Origin: Cellulomonas wangleii
GTDB taxonomy: Bacteria > Actinomycetota > Actinomycetes > Actinomycetales > Cellulomonadaceae
Reading direction: 5' to 3'
DNA length: 64,000 nucleotides
NCBI RefSeq assembly: GCF_018388445.1
Contig: NZ_CP074405.1
Location: forward strand, 682,001-746,000
Of the stretch, positions 26,269-36,211 are shown one piece after another. The notes below the pieces were generated by a model. The model saw nothing but the letters and a program-made list of their open reading frames with translations, was not told where the DNA came from and made no database searches. Every line of letters starts with the position of its first letter. The stretch's first letter is position 1. The position numbers and the translations under genes were made by a program.

Positions 26269-27552
26269 TCAGCCGATGAGCCGGTCGAGGTCGACGTCGT
26301 CGTCGCCGCCGTCGCGCAGGTCCTCCGCGCGGGTGCCGAGCACGGCCTGCTCGTCGGGGCGGGTCGGGAGGATGTCCCGCACGTAGCCGGCGGCGACCTC
26401 AGGCATGGGCACGTCACGGTGCTGCTGCTGCGACAGGAACCAGCGGTGGTCGAGCAGCTCGTGGTAGATCTGCGCGGGCTCGAGCTTGCCGCGCAGCTCG
26501 CGCGGGACGCTGCGCACCGCGGGCTCGAAGACGTCGGTGAGCCAGTCGTGCGCCACGAACGCCTCGTCGTCGGCCTGCCGGTCGGTGGCGGCGCGGAACT
26601 CGTCCAGGTCGTTCAGCAGGCGACGTGCCTGGTTCTCCTGGACGTCCAGGCCGGTGAGCCGCATGAGACGACGCGAGTGGTGCCCGGCGTCGACGACCTT
26701 GGGCTGGATCCGCACGGACGTGCCGTCGAGGTCGGTGGTGATGTCGAGCTCGCCGACGTCGAAGCCCAGGTCGTTGAGGCGGTCGATGCGTGCCTGGACC
26801 CGCCACCGCTCACCGAACCCGAAGGACTCGGTCTCGGTCAGCGCCCGCCACAGCTCCTCGTACCGCACGACCAGCGCCTCGCCGATGGCGACCGCGTCCT
26901 CGGCCTCGTCGAGGAACTCCCCGGCCTGCAGGTCCATGAGCTCGCCGATGATGTTCACGCGCGCGACCTCGAGGTCGTAGCCGCGCTGACCAGGGGTCAG
27001 GCGGTCGTGCAGGTCGCCGGTCTCGGCGTCGACGAGGTACGCGGCGAACGTCTCCGCGTCGCGCCGGAACAGCGTGTTCGACAGCGAGACGTCGCCCCAG
27101 TAGAAGCCCGCGAGGTGCAGACGGACCAGCAGGACGGCCAGGGCGTCGATGAGGCGGGTCGCGGTGTCGGGCCGCAGCGCCTGGCTGAACAGCGCGCGGT
27201 ACGGCAGCGAGAACTGCAGGTGCTGCGTGATGAGCACCGCCTCGAGCGGCTCGCCGTCGGGGGCGCGCCGTCCGGTGATGACACCGACGGGCTCCACGCC
27301 GGGCACGTCGAGCTTGCGCAGCTGGCGCAGCAGCTCGTACTCGCGGTACGCGACCGTCTCGCCGATCTCCTTGATCGCGACGACCCGCCCGGACATGCGG
27401 GCGAACCGCACGACGTGCCGGGAGATGCCGCGGGGCAGGGCCGCGAGGGTCTCCGCCGGCCACTCCTCCAGCGGCACGTGCCACGGCAGGTCCAGCAGCG
27501 CCGGATCGGGATTGGCTGCCGTGATCTGCAGACGCTGTGCCGTACCGCTCAT
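26269..27552 (-). CDS. DUF4032 protein with kinase-like fold
   Basis: The 427-residue protein matches the actinobacterial DUF4032 family. Its N-terminal half retains a kinase-like series: a lysine strand VVAIKEIGE, a Glu in YREYELLRQL, a catalytic-loop-like HLAGFYWGDVSLSNTLF (Asp and Asn suitably spaced) and YLVDAETGD in the place of the DFG motif. The C-terminal half is the DUF4032 domain proper (QPKVVDAGHHSRRLMRLTGLDVQENQARRLLNDLDEFR). It may be a small-molecule or lipopolysaccharide-type kinase relative. Function unknown. The ATG follows AGAGGA. It lies downstream of msiK on the same strand but beyond a terminator. Confidence 0.8.
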   Translation of the reverse strand: MSGTAQRLQITAANPDPALLDLPWHVPLEEWPAETLAALPRGISRHVVRFARMSGRVVAIKEIGETVAYREYELLRQLRKLDVPGVEPVGVITGRRAPDGEPLEAVLITQHLQFSLPYRALFSQALRPDTATRLIDALAVLLVRLHLAGFYWGDVSLSNTLFRRDAETFAAYLVDAETGDLHDRLTPGQRGYDLEVARVNIIGELMDLQAGEFLDEAEDAVAIGEALVVRYEELWRALTETESFGFGERWRVQARIDRLNDLGFDVGELDITTDLDGTSVRIQPKVVDAGHHSRRLMRLTGLDVQENQARRLLNDLDEFRAATDRQADDEAFVAHDWLTDVFEPAVRSVPRELRGKLEPAQIYHELLDHRWFLSQQQHRDVPMPEVAAGYVRDILPTRPDEQAVLGTRAEDLRDGGDDDVDLDRLIG

Positions 27553-27602
27553 GGCCGGATCCTCTCAGGTGCAGCCGACATCCGACGAACCCCGGACGCA
27601 CG

Positions 27603-27635
27603 CGAGGCGGGCCCGGACGTGCCGGACCCGCCTCG
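27603..27635 (-). terminator. msiK terminator
   Basis: A 9-bp outer stem (CGAGGCGGG) plus a 4-bp inner stem (CCGG), separated by one mismatch, with an ACGTG loop. It begins 18 nt downstream of the msiK stop. Confidence 0.78.
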
Positions 27636-27652
27636 TCGCGCTGTGCAGGACG

Positions 27653-28777
<1,125 letters not shown>

Positions 28778-28890
28778 GGTTCAGTCCCTTCACCGGCAGG
28801 TACGTGCCGGACGATCCGTCGTGAAGAGTGTCAACGCAGCACCGCGGGGACGCGGGGCTGCTGAGCCCTTGTGTCTCCGCTGACACGGAA

Positions 28891-28918
28891 CGAGGGGGGT
28901 CCGATCGGGCCTCCCTCG
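28891..28918. promoter_or_regulatory. 28-bp palindrome upstream of msiK
   Basis: Arms CGAGGGGGGTCCGA and TCGGGCCTCCCTCG pair over all 14 positions with two wobble pairs. It lies directly downstream (minus strand) of a CATACT -10-like box (plus 28929-28934) and 114 nt before the msiK ATG. It could be a repressor operator, a 5'-UTR hairpin, or the terminator of otsB. A TTGACA hexamer for a second msiK promoter lies at plus 28829-28834. Confidence 0.5.
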
Positions 28919-28979
28919 GTCGCGGCCCAGTATGGCACAGGGACCTGTCGCGTCCGGACCCCTTCGTCGCTCGTCCGGC

Positions 28980-29783
28980 TCAGGCCCCGTCGGCCTCGTC
29001 CAGCGCCTGGTGCAGCGCCTGCAGCGCCGCCACGGCGGACTGCGGGTCCGCCACGCGGTACCGGGCCACGGTCGGTCCCGCGCCGACCTTGACGGTGACG
29101 TCCGTCGGGTCGAGCGCCTCGAAGGCGTGCTCGTCGGTGACGTCGTCCCCGGCGTACAGCACGACCGGTGCCCCGAGCTCGTGGCGCAGGGCCTGCAGCG
29201 CCGTGCCCTTGTCGGCCGCGAGCACGGTCAGCTCGACGACGTCCTTGCCGTGCAGGGTCCCGACGCCGAGCTCGGCGCCCAGGGCGATCGCCTCCGCCTC
29301 GGCCGGCTCCGCGTCGGTCGGCTCGGCGAGCCGTGTGTGCACCACGACGGCGGTCGGCTTGGTCTCCACCCAGACGCCGTCGCGCCCGCGGGCGACCGCC
29401 GCGGCGCGCGCCCCGAGCGCGGAGAGCAGGTCGGCCTGCTCGTGGCTGAGCTCCACGACGTCGCGGTCCAGCCCGAACTGCGTGGTCCGGGCACGCTCGA
29501 CGCCGTGGCTGCCCACCAGGAACGTGCCGGCGGGGACCTCCGCCAGCAGGTGCAGGTCGGCCATCGCCCGGCCGGAGACCAGCGCGAGCGCGACGTCGTC
29601 GCGGGCCGCCAGGGCGGCGAGCACCGCGACGCCCTCGGGGAGGATCCGCGACGCCCTCGGGTCGTCCTGCAGGGGCGCGAGGGTGCCGTCGAAGTCCAGC
29701 GCGACGAGCAGCGGGCGTGCGGCGGCGTCGTGCGCCACCCCCGTGAGCCGGTCGTGCAGGTCCGCCGGGACGCCGCCGCTCAT
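28980..29783 (-). CDS. otsB: Trehalose-6-phosphate phosphatase
   Basis: The 267-residue HAD-family enzyme removes phosphate from trehalose 6-phosphate. HAD motif I is LLVALDFDGTLAPLQDDP, with the nucleophilic Asp. Motif II is VALALVSGRAMADL. The lid contains GSHGVERA and the C-terminal ADKGTALQALRHELG and VLYAGDDVTDEHAFEAL supply motifs III and IV. The ATG overlaps the otsA stop by 4 nt, so the two enzymes of the OtsAB trehalose route are translationally coupled. A longer open frame upstream is only a shadow of otsA. Confidence 0.95.
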   Translation of the reverse strand: MSGGVPADLHDRLTGVAHDAAARPLLVALDFDGTLAPLQDDPRASRILPEGVAVLAALAARDDVALALVSGRAMADLHLLAEVPAGTFLVGSHGVERARTTQFGLDRDVVELSHEQADLLSALGARAAAVARGRDGVWVETKPTAVVVHTRLAEPTDAEPAEAEAIALGAELGVGTLHGKDVVELTVLAADKGTALQALRHELGAPVVLYAGDDVTDEHAFEALDPTDVTVKVGAGPTVARYRVADPQSAVAALQALHQALDEADGA

Positions 29784-31216
29784 GCGTCGTCCCGCACGGG
29801 GACGGCCGTCAGCGTCGCCAGGAACTGCTCGGACCACGCGGCGACGTCGTGCGTCAGCACCCGGCGTCGCAGGCGGCGCATGCGCTTGCGGGACTCGCGC
29901 GGGTCCATGTGCACGGCATAGGTGATCGCGTCCTTCATGCCGTCGATGTCGTGGGGGTTGACCAGCACCGCCCCGACCAGCTCGTCCGCGGCGCCCGTGA
30001 ACTCGCTGAGCACCAGGGCCCCGCGCTCGTCGGACCGCGCGGCGACGTACTCCTTGGCGACCAGGTTCATGCCGTCGCGCAGCGCCGTGACGAGCATGAC
30101 GTCCGCGGCCAGGTAGAGGGCGGCCATCTCCTCCATGGGGAAGGACTGGTGCAGGTACTGCACGGGGGCGTGGCCGACCTGCCCGTGGTCGCCGTTGATG
30201 CGGCCCACCAGCAGCTCGACGTCGTCCCGCAGCTGCTGGTACGCCCCGACGTTCTCCCGGCTCGGGCTCGCCACCTGCACCAGGGTCGTGGAGGTCGCCG
30301 ACAGCCGGCCGTCCTCCAGCAGCTCGCCGTACGCCTTGATGCGGTGCCGGATGCCCTTGGTGTAGTCGAGGCGGTCGACACCCAGCAGCAGGTGCTCGGG
30401 GTCGCCCAGCTCGCTGCGGATCTCCTTCGCCCGCCGCTGCACGGCCTCGGTGCGCGCGAGCTGGTCGAACGCGTGGGAGTCGATGGAGATCGGGAAGGCG
30501 GCGGCGCGGACGTGGCGCTGGTCGGGCGTGCCCTCGTCGACCGTGATCATCTGCCCGCGCGTCGTCAGGTCCGTCAGCCGCCGCACGATCCGCACGAAGT
30601 TGGCGGCGTCGCCACCACGCTGGAAGCCGATGAGGTCCGCACCGAGCAGCCCCTCGACCACCTGCTTGCGCCACGGCAGCTGCGCGAAGATCTCCAGCGG
30701 CGGGAAGGGGATGTGGTGGAAGTACCCGATGCGCAGGTCGGGGCGCAGCGCACGCAGGTACGCGGGCACCAGCTGCAGCTGGTAGTCGTGCACCCACACC
30801 GTCGCGCCGTGCGCGGCGTTGGCCGCCGCGGCCTGCGCGAACCGCTCGTTCACGCGCCGGTAGGCGTCCCACCACTGCCGGTGGAACTGCGGGGGCGCGA
30901 TGACGTCGTGGTACAGCGGCCACAGCGTGTCGTTGGCGAAGCCCTCGTAGTACCGCTCGACGTCGGTCTCGGTGAGCATCACGGGCACGAGCTCGGTGCC
31001 GTCCACCTCGAAGGGCTCGAGCTCGAGCCCCGGGGACCCGCCCCACCCGACCCAGGCTCCGCTGGTCCGGGACATGACGGGGGCGAGCGCGGTGACGAGT
31101 CCACCGGGCGACCGGGTCCAGCTCGGTGCGCCCTCCTCGTCCAGGCTCACGTCGACGGGCAGGCGGTTCGCGACGACGACCAGCTCCTGGCCGTCGCGCG
31201 GTGCGTCGATGGGCAC
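29780..31216 (-). CDS. otsA: Trehalose-6-phosphate synthase
   Basis: The 478-residue GT20 enzyme joins UDP- or GDP/ADP-glucose to glucose 6-phosphate. It shows the N-terminal [11 protein letters not shown] loop, [69 protein letters not shown] and the C-terminal [14 protein letters not shown] donor site. The GTG at 31216 was chosen because AAGGAG lies 8 nt upstream and the product begins just before the conserved domain. The frame stays open further upstream without homology. TAGGGT (plus 31249-31254, minus strand) may be its -10. Trehalose is an osmolyte and a common actinobacterial carbon store. Confidence 0.95.
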   Translation of the reverse strand: MPIDAPRDGQELVVVANRLPVDVSLDEEGAPSWTRSPGGLVTALAPVMSRTSGAWVGWGGSPGLELEPFEVDGTELVPVMLTETDVERYYEGFANDTLWPLYHDVIAPPQFHRQWWDAYRRVNERFAQAAAANAAHGATVWVHDYQLQLVPAYLRALRPDLRIGYFHHIPFPPLEIFAQLPWRKQVVEGLLGADLIGFQRGGDAANFVRIVRRLTDLTTRGQMITVDEGTPDQRHVRAAAFPISIDSHAFDQLARTEAVQRRAKEIRSELGDPEHLLLGVDRLDYTKGIRHRIKAYGELLEDGRLSATSTTLVQVASPSRENVGAYQQLRDDVELLVGRINGDHGQVGHAPVQYLHQSFPMEEMAALYLAADVMLVTALRDGMNLVAKEYVAARSDERGALVLSEFTGAADELVGAVLVNPHDIDGMKDAITYAVHMDPRESRKRMRRLRRRVLTHDVAAWSEQFLATLTAVPVRDDA

Positions 31217-31324
31217 CAGATCAACTCCTTGCAGGGTCTCGCAGCCCGACCCTAGTCGTCCCACGGGTGACACGCTCGGGGTGGGGCCCACCGTCGCGCC
31301 TGATGACCGGCTAGGTTCGGCGTC

Positions 31325-33703
31325 ATGGAGCGGATCGGTCTGACGCCGGGGTCGGAGGTCGGCGGGTACACGATCGTCGCGCCGCTGGGCTCCGGCGGCA
31401 TGGGGACGGTGTACCGGGCGGTCGACGGCGGCGGCACCCGCGTCGCGCTGAAGATGCTGCACCCGCACGTGGGGTCCGACGCGGTCGTGCGGGCGCGGCT
31501 CATGCGGGAGGTCGCCGCGCTGCAGCGGTTGCGGCACCCCGCCGTCGCGGCCGTGCTGGACGCCGAGGCGGACTCGACCGAGGCCTTCCTCGTCACCGAG
31601 CTGGTGGCGGGCGACACGCTGACCGAGCACGTGCGCGAGCACGGGCCGCTGGGGCCGCAGGACCTGCTGACCCTGGCCGAGGGGCTGCGCTCGGCGCTCG
31701 CGGCGGTGCACGCGGCGGGCGTGGTGCACCGCGACCTCAAGCCGTCCAACGTGCTGGTGACCGACGGCGGTCCCGTGCTCATCGACTTCGGCCTGGCGCA
31801 GGGAGTGGACGACGACGCCGACCTCACCTCCGCGGGATTCGTGCTGGGGACGCCGGGGTACCTGGCCCCCGAGCTGCTCGACGGTGGCGAGGCCGGTCCG
31901 GCGACGGACCTGTGGGGCTGGGCCGCGCTGCTCGCGTTCGCCGCGACCGGTCGTGACCCGTTCGGCTCACGGCCCGTCGAGGCGGTGCTGGCTCGCGCGC
32001 GGTCCGGCGAGGTCGACCTCGAGGGCGTCGGGCCGCTGACGGCGGCCGCCGTCGCGGGCGCGCTGCGCCCGGACCCGGCCGACCGCACGGCTCCCGAGGA
32101 CGTGGTGGCCGCGCTCCGGACCGTCGTCGCCGAGGGCGACCTGCCGGCCGGCGCGGCCGCCGCGGTGGTGCCCGCCGGCGGGCGCGGGGCGTTCGGCGGT
32201 GCCGCGGTGGTGGCCGCGGTCGCCGGCGCGACGGCCGCCGGCGCGACGGCCGCCGGCGCGACGGCCGCGGGCGTGACGGCCGCGGGTGCGGGGTCGGGTA
32301 TGGACGTGGACGGCGCGGACGCCGCCGACGAGGACCTCGACGAGCCCGACGGCACCGACGAGGACGGCACCGACGAGGGCGGCGCTGACGCGGGCGGCGC
32401 TGACGCGGGCGGCGCTGACGCGGACGTCGTCGACGCGCAGGGCGCCGACCCTCACGACGATCTCGACGCCGCGGACCTCGACGACGCGGATCTCGACGCC
32501 GAGGGCCTCGAGGTCGACGATCCCGACGTCGACGACCCCGCTGCCGCCTACCCCGACGCCGGCGACGTCGATCCCGACGAGGGCGCTCTCGATCCCGAGG
32601 AGGACGCCGCCGACGAGCCGGACGCCGACGAGCTGGACGACGACGAGCTGGACGACGACGAGCTGGACGACGACGAGCCGGACGACGACGAGCCGGACGA
32701 CGACGTCGCCGGCGCCGAGGACCGGTGGGAGGAGGACGACCTCGCCACGGAGCTCGTCGCGCAGCGGCTGTCGCCGCAGGACACGCTGCGCACGGTGGCC
32801 GTCGCCACCGCGGGCGGGGCCGCCGCCGCGACCGCCTCGGCGGCACCGGCCACGACGCCGTCGGTCGCGCCCGCCGAGGCGCCGGTACGCGACGGCCACA
32901 CCGTGGCCGTGCCGGTGCGGCGTCCCGCCCCGGTGCCGCCCCCGACGGTGGACGACGAGCCCGACGGTCCCACCGACGACGGTCACGACGACGTCGACGA
33001 CGACGACGAGGACCCGGAGGGTGTCGGGTGGCTCGAGGACGACCTCGAGCGCTCGGAGGGGCCGGAGGGTGAGGGGTCCGGGTACGTGCGCCCGCCCGCG
33101 CGCCGCCGCTGGGGGTCGCTGCTGGCACTCGCCCTGGTGGTCGCGCTCGCGGGTGCCCGCGCCCCGCTGCTCACCCTGGCCGTCGTGCTCGTCCTGGTGG
33201 TGGTGGTCCGGACGGTGGGGACGGCCGTCGAGGCGATGCACACCCGGCGCGAGCGGCGCGGCGTGCGGCGGTCCGACGTGCCGGTCACCCTCGTGGGGAC
33301 GCCCTGGTACCTGCTGCGGGCGGTGCTGGGCGTGCTGCCCGCGGTCCTCGTCGGCGGGTCCGTCGTCGTCATCGTCGGTGGCGTCGGATGGTGGCTGCTG
33401 GGGTCGGGGCGCTGGGCGATCGGCGGCTCACCGCCCGGCGAGGTGCCGCAGGGGCACACGGCGATGCTGGTCGTCGGTGCGCTGGTGGTGCTCGCGGTCG
33501 TCCTGCTGTGGTGGGGGCCGCTGTCGCGCATGACGCGCACCGGGGCGCGGCGGACCCTGGCCGCGGTGGCGCCCGGCCCCGTCGGTGCGCTGGTCGTCGT
33601 CGTGCTGGCGCTGGTCGCGGCGCTGCTGCTGGCCGACGGTGTGCTCGACGTCCGGCCGATCAGCTGGTGGCCCGTCGACCCCCCGCGTCTGCCGGCCGCC
33701 TGA
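31325..33703 (+). CDS. Membrane serine/threonine protein kinase with acidic repeat linker
   Basis: The 792-residue protein has an N-terminal Hanks-type kinase domain at about residues 14-275. Glycine loop GSGGMGTVY, catalytic Lys in VALKML, HRDLKPSNVL, DFGLA and GTPGYLAPE are all intact, so it should be active. About 300 residues of low complexity follow: Ala/Thr/Gly repeats, then Asp/Glu-rich blocks with DELDD units. Four or five hydrophobic segments make up the C-terminus (about 600-790). No PASTA domain is present, unlike PknB. TAGGTT at 31312-31317 ends 7 nt before the ATG, indicating a leaderless message. The target is unknown. It diverges from otsA. Confidence 0.88.
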   Translation: MERIGLTPGSEVGGYTIVAPLGSGGMGTVYRAVDGGGTRVALKMLHPHVGSDAVVRARLMREVAALQRLRHPAVAAVLDAEADSTEAFLVTELVAGDTLTEHVREHGPLGPQDLLTLAEGLRSALAAVHAAGVVHRDLKPSNVLVTDGGPVLIDFGLAQGVDDDADLTSAGFVLGTPGYLAPELLDGGEAGPATDLWGWAALLAFAATGRDPFGSRPVEAVLARARSGEVDLEGVGPLTAAAVAGALRPDPADRTAPEDVVAALRTVVAEGDLPAGAAAAVVPAGGRGAFGGAAVVAAVAGATAAGATAAGATAAGVTAAGAGSGMDVDGADAADEDLDEPDGTDEDGTDEGGADAGGADAGGADADVVDAQGADPHDDLDAADLDDADLDAEGLEVDDPDVDDPAAAYPDAGDVDPDEGALDPEEDAADEPDADELDDDELDDDELDDDEPDDDEPDDDVAGAEDRWEEDDLATELVAQRLSPQDTLRTVAVATAGGAAAATASAAPATTPSVAPAEAPVRDGHTVAVPVRRPAPVPPPTVDDEPDGPTDDGHDDVDDDDEDPEGVGWLEDDLERSEGPEGEGSGYVRPPARRRWGSLLALALVVALAGARAPLLTLAVVLVLVVVVRTVGTAVEAMHTRRERRGVRRSDVPVTLVGTPWYLLRAVLGVLPAVLVGGSVVVIVGGVGWWLLGSGRWAIGGSPPGEVPQGHTAMLVVGALVVLAVVLLWWGPLSRMTRTGARRTLAAVAPGPVGALVVVVLALVAALLLADGVLDVRPISWWPVDPPRLPAA
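32627..32701 (+). repeat. Five 15-bp in-frame repeats encoding DE(L/P)DD
   Basis: GACGAGCTGGACGAC occurs three times, then twice with CCG for CTG, head to tail in the kinase linker. Two other 15-bp arrays lie nearby in the same gene: one coding Ala/Thr/Gly units around 32226-32288, and three GGCGCTGACGCGGG-type units at 32381-32425. All keep the reading frame, so copy number can vary without breaking the protein. Confidence 0.9.
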
Positions 33704-33758
33704 GCCCGGGACCTTTCGCGGGGGTCCGCGCCCGGCGGCTGCCTCTACCCTGGGTCGC

Positions 33759-34268
33759 GTGCACGTGACCTCGGACCTGCGGACGGCCGCCGGCCTGCAC
33801 GCGCGCGCCCCCGTGACGGGTGCGCTCGGTGCGGCGGTGGCGGTCGCGTCGATCGTGCTCGGGGCCCAGGGTCGCGTGCTGCTGCACCAGTGCGTCACGG
33901 CCGACGGGCCCCTGGCGTCGCTCGGCGTCAGGCTCGCCGTGCTGCGCTCGGCGGCGGAGTGCCCCGACGGCACCCTCGGGCTCGGTCCCGCGTCGCACGG
34001 CGCGGTCCTGCTGCTCAGCGTCGCGGCGCCCGTCGTGGCGGCGCACCTGCTGCTGACGGCCGCCGGGCTCGGCCTCGGCGTCGTCGCGCGGCGCGGCCTG
34101 CGCGCCGCAGCCCGGGTGGCCGCCCGCCTGCTGCCGGTGCCCGCGACGACCGGCCTCCCCGCGGTCCCCACGCGCGCCTCGGCGGTGCCCACGGGCCCGC
34201 CCGCGCGGGTCCGGCGCGACCGCCGCCACGACCCCGCGCGTCCCCGGCGCGGGCCGCCGGCGCACTGA
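33759..34268 (+). CDS. Small hypothetical membrane protein
   Basis: The 169-residue product has two hydrophobic segments, VTGALGAAVAVASIVLGA near residues 16-33 and GAVLLLSVAAPVVAAHLLLTAAGLGLGVV near 75-105. They flank a short extracytoplasmic loop with two cysteines (LHQCVTADG and AAECPDG) that could form a disulphide. The C-terminus is basic and Pro/Arg-rich. TACCCT at 33746-33751 ends 7 nt before the GTG, again a leaderless arrangement. It lies between the kinase and a DsbA-like gene, and the paired cysteines make a redox link conceivable. I do not recognise the family. Confidence 0.6.
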   Translation: MHVTSDLRTAAGLHARAPVTGALGAAVAVASIVLGAQGRVLLHQCVTADGPLASLGVRLAVLRSAAECPDGTLGLGPASHGAVLLLSVAAPVVAAHLLLTAAGLGLGVVARRGLRAAARVAARLLPVPATTGLPAVPTRASAVPTGPPARVRRDRRHDPARPRRGPPAH

Positions 34269-34327
34269 CGCGCCCTCGCCCGCACCCCTCCGCCGGGACC
34301 TCCCGGCCCCCGAACCCAGGAGCACCC

Positions 34328-35248
34328 ATGCCCAGCAACGACCCCCGTCCCACCAAGTCGCAGCGCCGCGAGGACGCCCGCGCCAAGGCGCTCGCCATGC
34401 GCCAGGAGCAGGAGCGCAAGGCCAAGCGCACCCGGATGATCGCGATCACGGGCCTGATCGCCGCCGTGGTCGTCCTCGGCGCCGTCATCTTCATGATCGT
34501 CCGCCAGGGCCAGGCGAACGCCGAGGCCTACGCGGACGTCGTGTACGCCGCCGGCACCAAGGACACCGTGGTCCCGGCTCCGGAGGACGTCGAGGCCCCG
34601 GAGGCCGCCGACGCGGCCGGAGGCATCCCGATCAGCGCCGCCGGCGTCGGGGAGGCGGGCGAGGACGACGTCGTCGTCGAGGTGTACTTCGACTTCATGT
34701 GCCCGTGGTGCGGGAAGTTCGACCGCGCCAACTCGGCCGAGCTCGACGCGCTGGCCGCCGGTGAGGGCGTCACGGTCGTCTACAAGAACATCGCGTTCCT
34801 CGACGGGCAGTCCCAGGGCACGTTCTTCTCGACGCGCGCCGCCAACGCCGCCGCCGTCGTCGCCGCGGAGGACCCGGAGCACTACAGCGACTTCGTGACC
34901 GCCGTGTTCGAGGAGGAGCCCCAGGAGGGCACCGTCGGCATCAAGGACAGCCGCCTCGCGGAGATCGCGGTCGAGGTGGGTGTGCCGCAGGAGGTCGCCG
35001 ACATGTTCACCGAGACCGTCGACGGCACCTACGAGGTCGCGACGTCCGACGACGCGACCGAGGAGCGCGAGGGCACGTGGCGCCGGTACGCGCCGTTCGT
35101 CGCCTCGGCCACGCAGCAGGCCGCCACGGACCTCGACGGGCTCAGCACCCCGACCGTCCTCATCGACGGCCAGAAGTGGGAGGGCGACCTGTACACGCCC
35201 GGCCCGCTCACGCAGGCCGTGCTCGAGGCCGTCGCCGCCAAGGGCTGA
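34328..35248 (+). CDS. Membrane-anchored DsbA-like thiol-disulphide oxidoreductase
   Basis: The 306-residue protein has a basic cytoplasmic N-terminus rich in Arg/Lys, one transmembrane anchor (MIAITGLIAAVVVLGAVIFMIV, about residues 38-59) and an extracytoplasmic thioredoxin-fold domain. The redox motif is FDFMCPWCGKFD and the cis-Pro segment is LSTPTVLIDG. It belongs to the Thioredoxin_4/DsbA-like group that forms disulphides in secreted proteins of actinobacteria. The ATG at 34328 begins the conserved basic segment. The long upstream frame is a shadow of the preceding gene. A hairpin terminator follows. Confidence 0.92.
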   Translation: MPSNDPRPTKSQRREDARAKALAMRQEQERKAKRTRMIAITGLIAAVVVLGAVIFMIVRQGQANAEAYADVVYAAGTKDTVVPAPEDVEAPEAADAAGGIPISAAGVGEAGEDDVVVEVYFDFMCPWCGKFDRANSAELDALAAGEGVTVVYKNIAFLDGQSQGTFFSTRAANAAAVVAAEDPEHYSDFVTAVFEEEPQEGTVGIKDSRLAEIAVEVGVPQEVADMFTETVDGTYEVATSDDATEEREGTWRRYAPFVASATQQAATDLDGLSTPTVLIDGQKWEGDLYTPGPLTQAVLEAVAAKG

Positions 35249-35257
35249 CCGCACGCC

Positions 35258-35289
35258 ACCGGCGCTCGTCCTGCGGGGCGGGCGCCGGT
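35258..35289 (+). terminator. Terminator after the DsbA-like gene
   Basis: An 8-bp stem (ACCGGCGC and its complement) with a 16-nt loop starts 10 nt after the stop and precedes the tRNA promoter. Confidence 0.6.
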
Positions 35290-35318
35290 CGCGTCCCGGC
35301 CGGTACCCTGGCCGCCTC

Positions 35319-35395
35319 GCCTCCTTAGCTCAGCTGGCCAGAGCAGCTGTCTTGTAAACAGCAGGTCGTCGGTTCGAATCCGACAGGGGGCTCCA
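35319..35395 (+). tRNA. tRNA-Thr (anticodon TGT)
   Basis: The cloverleaf is complete. Acceptor GCCTCCT pairs with AGGGGGC, with one G-T pair. The D-arm has AGCTCAGCTGGCCAGAGC. The anticodon stem GCTGT/ACAGC encloses loop CTTGTAA, giving anticodon TGT for ACA threonine codons. The T-arm contains GGTTCGAATCC. The CCA end is encoded (35393-35395). A TACCCT -10-like box lies at 35304-35309, 10 nt upstream. Confidence 0.95.
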
Positions 35396-35409
35396 CCAGT
35401 GCCCGGGGC

Positions 35410-36171
35410 TCACGCCCCGAGCGCCTCGCGCAGGCGTGCGACGTCGTCGGCCTGCGTCTGCGCAGGCGTCTCCACGACGGCGTCGCAGCCGGCCTCCCGC
35501 ACGACGTGCGCGATGAGGTCGGGCGGGATCGTGCCGTCGGCGAAGCCCGCGTGCCGGTCCCGGCTCGACCCCTGCGGGTCCCGCGACGAGTTGGCGTGGA
35601 CGAGGTCGATGCGGCCCGTGATCGCCGTGAGGCGCTCGACGATCGTCTCGAGGTCCTCGCCCGCCGCCCAGGCGTGGCAGGTGTCCAGGCACACGCCGAC
35701 GTCGTAGCCGCCGATCGCGTCCCACAGCATCGACCAGCGGTCCAGGGTGCGGGCGCACGCGTTCTCCCCGCCCGCGGTGTTCTCCACCAGCACGCGCACC
35801 GGGAACGTGGCGCGCTCGAACGTCTTGCGCCAGTTGTCGATGCCCGTGGCGACGTCGTCGCCGTCGCCGACGTGCCCGCCGTGCACCACCAGGCCCCGCG
35901 CGCCCAGGTCCGCGGCGGCCGCGGCGTGCTGGGCGACCATGGTGCGGCTCGGGATGCGGATCCGGTTGTTGGTGGACGCGACGTTCACGAGGTACGGCGC
36001 GTGGGCGTAGATCCCCAGCCCGGAGGCGATCAGGTCGTCGGCGTCCGGCCGGCGGACCGGCTTCTTCCAGCCCTGGGGGTCGGCGAGGAAGAGCTGGACC
36101 GCCTGCGCGCCGACGCGCTCGGCCTCGACCAGCGGCTCCGTACCGCGCACGTGCGCCCCGATCAGCACCAC
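35410..36171 (-). CDS. nfo: Deoxyribonuclease IV (AP endonuclease, Nfo family)
   Basis: The roughly 253-residue TIM-barrel zinc nuclease cuts abasic sites in base-excision repair. Family motifs are IGAHVRG at the start, QLFLADPQGWKKP, YAHAPYLVNVAS, GLVVHGGHVGDGDD, VLVENTAGGENACA (metal Glu), VGVCLDTCHAWAAGED (Asp/His ligands) and HANSSRDPQGSSRDRHAGFADGTI. Two consecutive GTG codons (36171 and 36168) follow AAGGAGG and either could start. An in-frame ATG at 36195 precedes the ribosome-binding site and is unlikely. It converges on the tRNA gene. Confidence 0.93.
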   Translation of the reverse strand: MVLIGAHVRGTEPLVEAERVGAQAVQLFLADPQGWKKPVRRPDADDLIASGLGIYAHAPYLVNVASTNNRIRIPSRTMVAQHAAAAADLGARGLVVHGGHVGDGDDVATGIDNWRKTFERATFPVRVLVENTAGGENACARTLDRWSMLWDAIGGYDVGVCLDTCHAWAAGEDLETIVERLTAITGRIDLVHANSSRDPQGSSRDRHAGFADGTIPPDLIAHVVREAGCDAVVETPAQTQADDVARLREALGA

Positions 36172-36211
36172 GAGAGCCTCCTTCGTGCCGCGCACCGGTC
36201 GTGCACGGCGG

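Noticed and set aside
28980..31046. A 688-codon frame spanning otsB and most of otsA
   Set aside because: The upstream part is an out-of-frame reading of otsA. otsB starts at 29783 with an ATGA overlap.
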